64,000 bases of DNA, taken from CALABS01 sp050260775. GTDB taxonomy: Bacteria > Pseudomonadota > Alphaproteobacteria > Rhodospirillales > Magnetospirillaceae. The notes under the pieces were generated by a model. The model ran no database searches. It saw only the letters and a list, made by a program, of their open reading frames with translations, and had not been told where the DNA came from. This document shows positions 33,929 through 42,304 of the stretch, one piece after another. The number at the start of each line of letters is the position of its first letter. The stretch's first letter is position 1. Location of the stretch: positions 1-64,000 of the forward strand of contig JBLNCP010000019.1 of NCBI GenBank assembly GCA_050260775.1, in the 5' to 3' direction. Both the position numbers and the translations under genes were made by a program.

Positions 33929-36900
33929 TCAGAACACCAGCAGGTCGGCCAGCGAGAGGTCGACGGTGCCGCTGAACTGGAGGATGGCAACTTGGGCGTG
34001 GGCGCCGTTGCCGTCGTCGTCGTAGTAGAGCGTCTTGGCGGCGGAATCGTAGATGAAGCGCTCGGCCGCCGCGTCGGCGTGGGCGCCGAAATGGAGCATG
34101 GCGTCGGTGACCGCCGTGATCTTGCCGAAGGCGGCCGAACCGAGCCCGAGGCGATCGGTTCCGTGGACGAAGTCGGTGATCAGGTCCAGGCCTTCCTTGG
34201 TGATGCGGAAGACGTCGGCGCCATCGCCGCCGGTCAGGGTGTCGTTGCCGGCGCCGCCGATCAGGGTGTCGGCCTCGGCGCCGCCGACCAGGGTGTCGTC
34301 GCCCTTGCCGCCGTCCAGGGTGTCCTTGCCGGCGCCGCCGGTGATGAGGTTGGCGCCGTCGTTGCCGGTGCCGACAAAGGCACCGTTGAGGTTGGAGGAC
34401 AGGTTCTCGATGAAGGCGAGCTTGGCGAGGCTGAAGCTGGCCAGCTTGGAGCGGATCTCGTCGGTGCCGGCGCTGTCGATCACCACGTCCTTGGCGTCGT
34501 CGACGACGTAGACGTCGTTGCCGGCGCCGCCGTCCAGGGTGTCGGCGCCCAGTCCGCCGTCCAGCACGTCGTTGCCGCCCTTGCCGGTGATGACGTTGGC
34601 CAGATCGTTGCCGGTGCCGGTGAAGCCGCCGCTGCCGGTGTAGACCAGTTTCTCGACGTTGGCGGCAAGCGTGAGGGTCGACAGCGCGGTGCGCACGGTG
34701 TCGGTGCCTTCGCCGAGCGCCTCGGTGACCACGTCGCCCGCGTTGTCGACGACGTAGACGTCGTCGCCGGCGCCGCCCGTCATGCTGTCGGCGCCGGCGC
34801 CGCCATCCAGGGTGTCGTTGCCGGCGAGGCCGTTCAGGATATCGGCTCCACCGCCCGACAGGATCGCCTCGGCCTTGGCGGTGCCCGTCAGGGTCTCGCC
34901 GTTGCTGGTCCCGAGGACGATGCCCCAGCCCGCATTGATGACCGTGTGCGATCCGTCCGCCGCCAGGATGGTGTTGGCCCCGGTCCCGAAATCGACGCCC
35001 AACGCCAGGGCGGCGGCGACGTAGGCCCGGTAGACGGCCAGGTCGTGATCGGCCACGTTCATGTTCAGGTTGTCGGTCAGCGCGATGTCGTCGGGGCTGA
35101 ACACCATGTTGCGGCCGACGATGGTCTGGTTGGCCGTCAACAGCGGTACGAGCGTCTTGAGGGAATCCGCGGTCAATCCCGGCTCGCCGATCAGGTTGGC
35201 GAGGTCGGTGAGGGCGGCGGTCTGGTCGGCCGTTCCCAGGGCTTTGAGGTAGGTGCCGATGTCCTTGCGATGCTCGCCCATGAACGGGATCTGGTCGTCG
35301 TGCATGCGGAAGTTGACCAGCCGGTCATCCGCCTTGACCTTGGGGCTGAGCGTGCCCGGCGAGCCGAAGGTGGAGCCCAGGTAATGGGCCACGGTGGTGT
35401 CGGCGGTGGTGGTCATGAACATCTGGGCCATGGCGCCGCCCAGGCTGTGGCCGGTGACCAGCACCTGGTCGTAATTGCCGGCCGCCGCCTTGACCGCCGA
35501 CACCAGCGCCGTCAGCCGATCGAAATGGCCGTTGATGTTGCCGAAATCGTCAAGCCAGTCCTGGGCGTCGTCGCTGCCGCGGAAGGCCAGCACCAGGGTG
35601 GTCTTGCCGTCGAGCACCGCGTCGGCGACCAGGGCGGCGGCGTTGCCGTTCTTGTAGAGGCCCTGCGACAGGGTGCCGGTGCCCAGGGTCGCCCCCAGGT
35701 CGGAGGCGCCCAGCAGCCGCCAATTGCCCACGGCGGTCTGGCGGGCCGTCGCGTCGTCCAGGTAGGCGGCGTCGGACATCGCCCCCATGATGGAATAGAC
35801 GTTGCCGGCAACCGCCTTGAGCGCGGTGCCGAAATGGGCCTGGGCGAAGCTGATGGCCGCGCCGGTGCCGAACTTGAACTGCTCGATGTCGGTCAGGGTG
35901 GCGGTCCCGGCAGCGCCGGCCACCGTATAGGCACCGAGGCCGGTGCGGGTGATGGCGTAGTCGGCGGCGCTGCCGCTGAACACCGCCAGGTCGGTGCCGT
36001 CGCCGCCCTTGAGCACGTCGTCGCCGCCCTTGCCGACCAAGGTGTCGTCGCCCTTGCCGCCATCCAGCGTGTCCTTGCCGGCGCCGCCGGTGATGACGTT
36101 GGCGCCGTCATTGCCAGTGCCGGTGAAACCCCCGCTGCTGCCGGCGAAGGTCAGGTTCTCGATGGCCGGCAGCTTGGCCAGGCTGAAGGCGGCGAGCTTG
36201 GCGCGGATCTCGTCGGTGCCGGTGCCTTCGACGATCACGTCCTTGGCGTCGTCGACCACATAGGTGTCGTTGCCGTCGCCGCCCCGGAGGGTGTCGGCGC
36301 CGGCGCCGCCGTCCAGCACATCGGCGCCGGCGCCGCCGGTGATGACGTTGGCCAGATCGTTGCCGGTGCCGGTGAAGCCGCCGCTGCCGGTGAAGGTCAG
36401 GTTCTCCACGTCGGCGGCCAGGCCGCAAGCGGTGAGGGCGGTCAGGACGGTGTCGGTGCCTTCCTTGGCCACCTCGATCACCGTGTCGAGGGAGTTGTCC
36501 ACGACGTAGACGTCGTCGCCCGCCCCGCCGAGCAGGGTGTCCGCCCCGGCGCCGCCGTTCAGGGTGTCGTTGCCGCCCAGGCCGATCATGATGTCGGTGG
36601 CGGAGGTGCCGGTCAGGGTATCGGCGGCGGCAGTGGCGATGGCGCCGGGATTGCTGAGGGAGAGGGAGGCGCCATCGCCGAAGCGCACCGTCTCCAGGCC
36701 GGTGAAGCTGACCCAGGCGCCGTTGCCGTAGAAGACGCCTGAGCCCGCCGTGGTGCCCGTCTTGCCGAAGGCGTAGGCGGTGTGGCTGCCGGCCAGCACC
36801 AGGGTGTCGAGGCCGGTGCCGCCGGCCACCGAGGTCAGCCCGGTAACCGCCGAGCCGAGGGTCAAGGTGGTGCCGACGCTGTCGCCGACCTTCAGCACCT

Positions 36901-38950
36901 CGATGCCCGATAGCGTCGTCGTGCCGAGATTGAGGCTGTTTCCGGCCGACACGATGGTGTCGGTGCCGGTGGAGCCGACGATGGAGCCGTTGCCGACAAA
37001 AATGTCGGTCTGCCGGAGGGTGAAGGTGGTGCCCACCGATCCGGCCTTGAGGATCTTTATGCCGGTAATGACGGTTTTCGAGAGGTCGAGGCTGGTGCCC
37101 GATGCCACCAGGGTGTCGCCGCCGGTCCCGAACATGCAGATGACGTCCGCCAGGTTCGATTGGGCGACGGTGAAGGTGGTGGCGGCGATGCCGCCCGCCT
37201 CGATGACCTCGATCCCCTTGACGGTGGTCGCGGCGAGGTTGACGTTGCCGCCGTTGACCACCAGCGTGTCCTGACCGTCGTTGCCGATGATCGACTTCAA
37301 TCCCGCCAGCGCGCCTGGGCCCAGGGTGACGGTGGTGTCCGAGGTGCAGCCCGCCTTGACCACCTCGACCCCCGACAGGGTGGTGGTGCCGAGGTCGAGG
37401 CTGGGGCCCGCCGCCACCAGGGTGTCGGTGCCGGCTCCGCCGATCACCGAGCCGCCCGCCGCCAGCTGGTCTTGAGTAATTGTGAAGGTGGCGCCGGACT
37501 TGTTGGTCGCCTGGATCACCTCGATGCTCGACAGGGTGAGGTGGCGGAGGTCGGCCACCGCGTCCCCGAGCGCCAGGGTGTCGACGCCGCTCGACCCGAT
37601 CAGCGTCGCATACCGATAAAGGTCGGCCATGCTGGCGGTGATGGTCGTCGGCGTGCCGGACAGCGCGGCGAAGACGTCGATGGGCAGGTTGCGGGTGAAC
37701 CACTCCGATCCGGTGTCGAGCCCGGCGTAGCTCTTGGCGCTCAGGTTCACCGTCGCGGCATTGGCCTGCACGATGTTGAGCGGACCATAGACGTCGTCGA
37801 TCTGGAACGAGCAGGCGCCGTTCTCCAGCAGGTGCTCGACGCTGGCATCGAAGGAGGTGACATAATCCTTCCCCAGGGTGCCCCACGGATTGCGCACCGT
37901 GACCGTGCCGTTGTAGATGTCGACGTCGGTCACATAGAATTCGTGGTTGGAGATCAGGGTATCCTTGCCGGCCGCGTCCTTCTCGTCCAGGTTCGATGTC
38001 AGCAGCACATCGCAATGGGCGGCCAATGCCGCATCGATGCTGTCGAGCGCCGCGGCGACCAACTCGGGGGTGACCACGTACTTCCAGGTGGGCATCCACT
38101 GATTGGGCGTCAGGTTGATATAATCGGCCTCGATCGTCTGGACGTTGCTCGCCCCGGTGACCAGCTGCAATGCCCAGGCCGGATCGCCGCCATTGCCGAT
38201 GGTGTCGTAGGAATTGCCATTCCAGCTGCTGGTCTGCCACTGGGCGAAGGCCTTTTCGGCGAGATCGGCCCACATCGCGGTGGTGGAGTAATTGTCGGAA
38301 TAATTGCCGGTCGGCAGCTGGTTGTTGACGGTGACCCAATCCTCCATGCCGTTGTTGTAGAAGCGGACGCCGTAGGTGCCGTCGCCGTTGTCCTGGAACA
38401 TCGACCGGATGAGGGTGGGGTTGGTGTAGGCCACTTCGCCCAGGGTGGCGAGGAAGTAGCAGTCGCCGAGGGCGGTCTGGTTGATGTCGGCGATGGTCGG
38501 GCCGGCGGCGGCGAACAGGGGAAGGGTGGTGGCCTGGTAAGTGACCGTGCTCCACCACTCGCTGTAGGGGGTCGGCAGGTCGGTGCCCAGGAACCACTTG
38601 CCGATCAGCTTGGTGAGCTGGCCGGCGCTGGACCCCACGTAGAGGTCGCCCAGGTAGGTGTCTGTCTTGCCGGCGGTCCAAAAATAGTTGGCGTCGGCGC
38701 CGAGGACGCATTTCGAGAAGACGCTTTCGACGTAGCTCGAGGCATAGAGGCCGTTGCCGAGATTGGTGGCGACCGTCTCGAGGTCGCCGAACCGGGCGGC
38801 GGAAAGGCCGGCCGACCCCAACTTCGCCGCCACGTCCTTCAGCAGGTCGCGCGCCTCGGCAAAGGTGAAGACGCCGTCGGCGGCATCGGCCGTCAGGTCG
38901 GCGCGAATCGTCGCGTCGGAGAGCGAGTTAATCCAGGACGGAACGGCCAT
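33929..38950 (-). CDS. Giant calpain protease - class 3 lipase - RTX repeat protein
   Basis: A 1673-residue protein. Residues about 140-380 form a calpain-type (C2) cysteine protease with Cys164 in NQTALGDCYFLAT, His336 in SNHEFYV and Asn354 in VRNPWG, the full catalytic triad. About five 45-50-residue Thr/Gly-rich repeats follow (GTDTLV.AG.SLDLGTTTLSGVEV). RTX calcium-binding nonapeptides (GGAGADTLLGG type) occupy the middle and C-terminus. Between the RTX blocks is a class 3 lipase domain: Ser1169 in VTGHSLGG, Asp1218 or 1219 in MHDDQIPF and His1302 in ADHDLAV. The C-terminus (DLITDFVHGTDRLGLG) resembles serralysin-type secretion ends. There is no Sec signal, as expected for type I secretion. 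The adjacent exporter gene hlyD is broken. Confidence 0.9.
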   Translation of the reverse strand: MAVPSWINSLSDATIRADLTADAADGVFTFAEARDLLKDVAAKLGSAGLSAARFGDLETVATNLGNGLYASSYVESVFSKCVLGADANYFWTAGKTDTYLGDLYVGSSAGQLTKLIGKWFLGTDLPTPYSEWWSTVTYQATTLPLFAAAGPTIADINQTALGDCYFLATLGEVAYTNPTLIRSMFQDNGDGTYGVRFYNNGMEDWVTVNNQLPTGNYSDNYSTTAMWADLAEKAFAQWQTSSWNGNSYDTIGNGGDPAWALQLVTGASNVQTIEADYINLTPNQWMPTWKYVVTPELVAAALDSIDAALAAHCDVLLTSNLDEKDAAGKDTLISNHEFYVTDVDIYNGTVTVRNPWGTLGKDYVTSFDASVEHLLENGACSFQIDDVYGPLNIVQANAATVNLSAKSYAGLDTGSEWFTRNLPIDVFAALSGTPTTITASMADLYRYATLIGSSGVDTLALGDAVADLRHLTLSSIEVIQATNKSGATFTITQDQLAAGGSVIGGAGTDTLVAAGPSLDLGTTTLSGVEVVKAGCTSDTTVTLGPGALAGLKSIIGNDGQDTLVVNGGNVNLAATTVKGIEVIEAGGIAATTFTVAQSNLADVICMFGTGGDTLVASGTSLDLSKTVITGIKILKAGSVGTTFTLRQTDIFVGNGSIVGSTGTDTIVSAGNSLNLGTTTLSGIEVLKVGDSVGTTLTLGSAVTGLTSVAGGTGLDTLVLAGSHTAYAFGKTGTTAGSGVFYGNGAWVSFTGLETVRFGDGASLSLSNPGAIATAAADTLTGTSATDIMIGLGGNDTLNGGAGADTLLGGAGDDVYVVDNSLDTVIEVAKEGTDTVLTALTACGLAADVENLTFTGSGGFTGTGNDLANVITGGAGADVLDGGAGADTLRGGDGNDTYVVDDAKDVIVEGTGTDEIRAKLAAFSLAKLPAIENLTFAGSSGGFTGTGNDGANVITGGAGKDTLDGGKGDDTLVGKGGDDVLKGGDGTDLAVFSGSAADYAITRTGLGAYTVAGAAGTATLTDIEQFKFGTGAAISFAQAHFGTALKAVAGNVYSIMGAMSDAAYLDDATARQTAVGNWRLLGASDLGATLGTGTLSQGLYKNGNAAALVADAVLDGKTTLVLAFRGSDDAQDWLDDFGNINGHFDRLTALVSAVKAAAGNYDQVLVTGHSLGGAMAQMFMTTTADTTVAHYLGSTFGSPGTLSPKVKADDRLVNFRMHDDQIPFMGEHRKDIGTYLKALGTADQTAALTDLANLIGEPGLTADSLKTLVPLLTANQTIVGRNMVFSPDDIALTDNLNMNVADHDLAVYRAYVAAALALGVDFGTGANTILAADGSHTVINAGWGIVLGTSNGETLTGTAKAEAILSGGGADILNGLAGNDTLDGGAGADSMTGGAGDDVYVVDNAGDVVTEALGEGTDTVRTALSTLTLAANVEKLVYTGSGGFTGTGNDLANVITGKGGNDVLDGGLGADTLDGGAGNDVYVVDDAKDVVIDSAGTDEIRSKLASFSLAKLAFIENLSSNLNGAFVGTGNDGANLITGGAGKDTLDGGKGDDTLVGGAEADTLIGGAGNDTLTGGDGADVFRITKEGLDLITDFVHGTDRLGLGSAAFGKITAVTDAMLHFGAHADAAAERFIYDSAAKTLYYDDDGNGAHAQVAILQFSGTVDLSLADLLVF

Positions 38951-38973
38951 GCCCCCTCGACCCCCTTCAAGAC

Positions 38974-38993
38974 CATGCGTACCCCTACGCATG
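38974..38993. promoter_or_regulatory. Perfect 8-bp palindrome upstream of the RTX gene
   Basis: CATGCGTA and TACGCATG flank a CCCC spacer 24 bases before the RTX start codon. The position suits an operator for a dimeric repressor or a 5' leader hairpin. The surrounding region (38951-39235) holds no gene; its AT-rich part (ATACGACATAATATTC, about 39074-39089) could contain promoter elements. Confidence 0.5.
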
Positions 38994-39235
38994 TCCGGCC
39001 CAGGGGCCGGCCTTGTAAAGCGTTGTTAGACCGATTCAAATCATCCCGAGCCGGCCGTCAGATGCAGGGCATGATACGACATAATATTCTGGCCGCCAAT
39101 AATGCCCTCGCGATAGTCAGGGGGCAGTTGTCTGCTTGGGGTCTTCCTGTGGCCGGGATGCGGGCCGCGCGGCGCAATCGTCTTGCGCCCGCATGTCACC
39201 CCGGCGGCCGGGTGCGGCGACTGGCGCCGAGCGTC

Positions 39236-39472
39236 TCACTCCATCTGCCGCAGCATGCGGATGGCTTCCCGCACATAGCGGGCCGCCTCGGCCTCGTCTT
39301 CGTCCGCGCCCAGCCGGGCGGCGGCCCGGATCAGGGCGGGCAGGGCGGCGTGGACCCCGCCGGGGGCATCCGCCAGGGCCTCGGCCTCCTCGATGAATTT
39401 GAGCCGCTCCTCCGGCGACAGGTCGCTGCGCTCGGCCAGACTCAGCAGGCGATCATAATGTTGCCGGTCCAT
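39236..39472 (-). CDS. Hypothetical 78-residue protein between hlyD and the RTX gene
   Basis: A small, acidic, all-helical protein (DRLLSLAERSDLSPEERLKFIEEAEALADAP; DEDEAEAARYVREAIRMLRQ) starting at the ATG of MDRQHYDRLL. No family is recognised. It lies between the hlyD remnant and the RTX gene on the same strand. An accessory role in secretion or regulation of the RTX protein is possible, but only position supports it. Confidence 0.6.
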   Translation of the reverse strand: MDRQHYDRLLSLAERSDLSPEERLKFIEEAEALADAPGGVHAALPALIRAAARLGADEDEAEAARYVREAIRMLRQME

Positions 39473-39551
39473 GGCGCCCTCCCGTCCGGCGCATCTTGGC
39501 CGCCTTGGCACCGCGTCGCCTTAATCTGGTTTAAGGGCGATAGGTAAAGGC

Positions 39552-40220
39552 CTACCGCTCCCGCCCGCTCTCCGCCCTGTATCGCTTGAGCGGCGCCAGC
39601 ACGTATTCGATGAGCGTGCGCTTGCCGGTCTTGACCTCGGCCAGCACGGTCATGCCGGGGGTGAGCGGCACCCGCTTGCCGTTCTCGACCAGGATGGAAT
39701 CGGCGGCCAAGGCGACGCGGATGGGAAAGACAAATTCCTTGGCCGGGCTGTCCTCGTCCTTGATCGCATCGAGCGACACGGTGGCGACGGTGCCGTCGAT
39801 GGTGCCGTAGCGGGTGAAGGGGAAGGCGTCGACCTTGATCTCGGCAATCTGCCCGGCGTCGACGAAGCCGATGTCCTTGTTGGGCAGTTTCGCCTCGACC
39901 TGCAGCAGCGCCTGGGCCGGCACCACCGTCATCAGCTCCTGCGCCGGGGTGACGACGCCGCCCACGGTGTGGACCTTGATCTGCTGCACCGTGCCGTCCA
40001 CCGGCGCCCGCAGGGTCTGGACCTGGGCGCGGTCGGTGGCCTTGAACAGGTCCTGCTCGAGCGAGGCCGCCTTGGCGCGGGTCTCGGACAACTTGGCGGT
40101 GATGTCGCGGCGGAATTCCTCGCGGGCCTGGGTCGCCTGCGACTTGAGCGCCTCGATGGCGGCCCGGGTCTCGATCAGCCGGGCGCGCTGGACGTTCTGC
40201 TGGCCCAGGTTCTTGGCGAC
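39552..40220 (-). pseudogene. hlyD: 3' remnant of an HlyD-family type I secretion adaptor
   Basis: About 220 residues of the C-terminal half of a membrane fusion protein. It includes the coiled-coil (RARLIETRAAIEALKSQA) and the lipoyl/beta-barrel part (LRAPVDGTVQQIKVHTVGGVVTPAQELM; PNKDIGFVDAGQ; VPLTPGMTVLAEVKTGKRTLIEYVLAPLKRY). The reading frame is intact to base 40220, where it runs directly into an IS3-family transposase fragment. The N-terminal half, including the membrane anchor, and any ABC exporter are absent. An internal ATG (MSETRAK) exists but could not give a working adaptor. Confidence 0.88.
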
Positions 40221-40234
40221 GGGAGGGGCTCAAA

Positions 40235-40840
40235 GTGCCGCCGAAGCAACCGAAACGGGGCCGCCTCTGGTTCAACGACGGGTCATGCGTACGGCTGCGG
40301 GCGGAATTTCCCAACCATGTCTGGTCCTACGATTTCGTCCACGACCGCACCAGTGACGGCAAGGCGTTCCGGATGCTCAACATGATCGATGAATACACCC
40401 GTGAATGCCTAGCCATCGTCGTTGCCAGGAAATTCACTGCCCAGGACGTGCTTGACACCATGGCAGAGCTCTTCGTCAGCCGGGGCGTACCCCGGCACAT
40501 CCGCAGCGACAACGGCCCGGAAATGACGGCCATCGCCGTGCGGGATTGGCTTGGCAAACTGGAGGTGGGAACGCTCTTCATCGAGCCCGGCAGCCCATGG
40601 GAGAACGGCTACTGCGAATCCTTCAACGGCAAGCTCCGCGACGAACTGCTCAACGGCGAGATCTTCCACACCATGACTGAAGCCAGGATCATCATCGAAG
40701 AATGGCGCCGCCACTACAACACCGTCCGGCCTCACTCGGCCCTGCGGTGGCGGCCGCCGGCGCCAGAGACTGCCTGGCCAGGGCCGTCTCCGCTGCGCTC
40801 CGTCGTCCCTGGCCAGGCAGTCTTAACCGTGCTTCACTAA
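40235..40840 (+). pseudogene. Truncated IS3-family transposase OrfB
   Basis: The last roughly 200 residues of an IS3 OrfB integrase. All DDE residues are present: Asp in VWSYDFVHDRT, Asp in HIRSDNGPEM and Glu in NGYCESFNGKLRDELLNGE. The tail RPHSALRWRPPAP is typical. The N-terminal helix-turn-helix part is missing; in-frame codons upstream (REGLKVPPKQPKRGRLW) run into hlyD sequence. It is not expected to be active on its own. Confidence 0.85.
40768..40822. repeat. 16-bp perfect inverted repeat in the transposase 3' end
   Basis: GACTGCCTGGCCAGGG at 40768-40783 is the exact reverse complement of CCCTGGCCAGGCAGTC at 40807-40822, with a 23-base loop. It lies within the last codons of the truncated OrfB and could act as a terminator protecting hupV, which is read from the opposite strand. 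Confidence 0.8.
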
Positions 40841-40875
40841 CATTCCGCCTGGGCTCGTCGCTGGGGGCTGGTCAG

Positions 40876-42294
40876 TCAATGCACCGTGCACACCATGCAC
40901 GGGTCGAAGCTGCGGACCACGTGCTGGACGGCGATCGGGGTGGTTTCGCCTGGTGCTACCGGGGTGCCGGCCAGGGCCTGTTCGAGGGCGCCGGGGGTGC
41001 CGGCCTCGTCGCGGGGGGAGAAGTTCCAGGTGGTGGGGGCGACGATCTGGTAGGCGGTGATGGCGCCCTGCTCGGCGCGCAGCCAGTGGCCGAGGGTGCC
41101 GCGGGCCGCCTCGGTGAGGCCTACCGCGGCGCCCGCCTCCGGCGGCGTGACCTCGGTGCAGAACGGCTCGCCCGGGACCAGGGCGCGGGCCCAGCCTTCC
41201 ATGGCGATGACCAGCCGGGCCAGTTCCACCATGCGCATGACCACGCGGGCGAACACGTTGCCGCTGCCGCCCGACGCGGCGACGAGGCCGAGCGCCAGCG
41301 GGTCGCCGGACACCGCCTGGCGGGCCAGCGCGCCCACCTCGACGACGCGGCCGCCCAGGCGGGGCGCCTTGCACCAGGTGTAGGCCCCGGGCTTGTCGGC
41401 GGCGGGCAGGGTGGTGCCCTCAAAGGGATGGGCGGCGGCGCCGGCCAGCCAGGAATGGGTTTGGTCTTCGCGGACCTGCCCGGGGTCGAAGCGCTCGACC
41501 GCGCCGTCGACCAGCACGCCGGGGGCGAACAGGCCGAAGCTGCCGGACGAGAGGAATGCCTTGGGGCCGCGGCCCAGCGTGTCGAGAGCCAGATCGCGGG
41601 CGATGCGCAGGAACAGGCCGAAATCGCCGCCGTGCCAGTTTTCCAGCGCGGTGGGGGAGGAGAGGTTGGCCACCGCCTCAAGCGGTGCGGCGAACACCAC
41701 GGCCTCCAGCGCCTCGCGGAACTCGGCCAGGATGGCCAGCAGGCGCATCTTCTCGCCAGAATCCACCGCCTTGGTGGTGCCGCCCGGGCCGAGGGCCAGG
41801 CTGTGCGGCCACTTGCCGGCCAAGAGCCCCATCAGGTGGAGGAAGCGGGCCCGCGCCGGCACCAGTTGGGCGCCGGCTTCGCCCCGGTTGGCGGTGAAGC
41901 GGCGCACCGCTTCGCCGTGCCAGGGGCGGCCGGCATAGGCGGCGCGGGCGAAGTCGGGCATGAAGAACAGCACGAAGTGGGTGAGGTGGTCGGCGGCGTT
42001 CTCGCAGGCCAGCACCAGGTCGGCGGCCAGACGGCCGTTGGGCGGCGCCTCGGCCTGGGCGAGGGCGGCCAGCGCGCGCGCCGCCGCCGTCGATTGCGAC
42101 ACCGAGCAGATGCCGCAGATGCGCGGCGCGATCACCAGCGCATCCATGGGGGCACGGCCGCCGAGGATCTGCTCGAAGCCACGGAACAGGGGGGCGGTGA
42201 CGCGGGCCTCGGTCACCACGCCGTCGGCGACGTCCAGGGTGACTTCCAGGTCGCCCTCGACCCGGTTGAAGGGACCGACGATCAGTTTCGGCAT
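40876..42294 (-). CDS. hupV: H2-sensing hydrogenase large subunit HupV/HoxC
   Basis: A 472-residue [NiFe] large subunit starting MPKLIVGPFNRVEGDLEVTL. Ni ligands are in RICGICSVSQ and the terminal DPCMVCTVH. The protein ends exactly at that His with no C-terminal extension, so no endopeptidase is needed; this is the hallmark of regulatory (group 2b) hydrogenases. With HupU it senses H2 and controls HupT. It follows hupU by ten bases. An IS3 remnant ends about two bases from its stop codon. Confidence 0.93.
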   Translation of the reverse strand: MPKLIVGPFNRVEGDLEVTLDVADGVVTEARVTAPLFRGFEQILGGRAPMDALVIAPRICGICSVSQSTAAARALAALAQAEAPPNGRLAADLVLACENAADHLTHFVLFFMPDFARAAYAGRPWHGEAVRRFTANRGEAGAQLVPARARFLHLMGLLAGKWPHSLALGPGGTTKAVDSGEKMRLLAILAEFREALEAVVFAAPLEAVANLSSPTALENWHGGDFGLFLRIARDLALDTLGRGPKAFLSSGSFGLFAPGVLVDGAVERFDPGQVREDQTHSWLAGAAAHPFEGTTLPAADKPGAYTWCKAPRLGGRVVEVGALARQAVSGDPLALGLVAASGGSGNVFARVVMRMVELARLVIAMEGWARALVPGEPFCTEVTPPEAGAAVGLTEAARGTLGHWLRAEQGAITAYQIVAPTTWNFSPRDEAGTPGALEQALAGTPVAPGETTPIAVQHVVRSFDPCMVCTVH

Positions 42295-42304
42295 GGGAGT
42301 TTGG

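Larger units (their letters stand above)
40217..40874 (+). mobile_element. IS3-family insertion sequence remnant (right half)
   Basis: The 3' portion of an IS3-family element. The left end and orfA are missing. The left junction lies within hlyD at about 40217-40220, where GGCGAC is shared by both sequences. The presumed right end is near 40874 (CTGGGGGCTGGTCA), immediately before the hupV stop codon. Loss of both the IS left half and the hlyD 5' half indicates a deletion with one end inside each. Confidence 0.8.

Noticed and set aside
34190..36560. Regularly repeated DNA resembling a CRISPR-like or satellite array
   Set aside because: The periodicity is that of RTX nonapeptide codons in an intact reading frame; there are no separate spacers.
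40876..42294. Truncation of hupV because the usual C-terminal hydrogenase peptide is missing
   Set aside because: Regulatory hydrogenase large subunits normally end at this His; the gene is complete.
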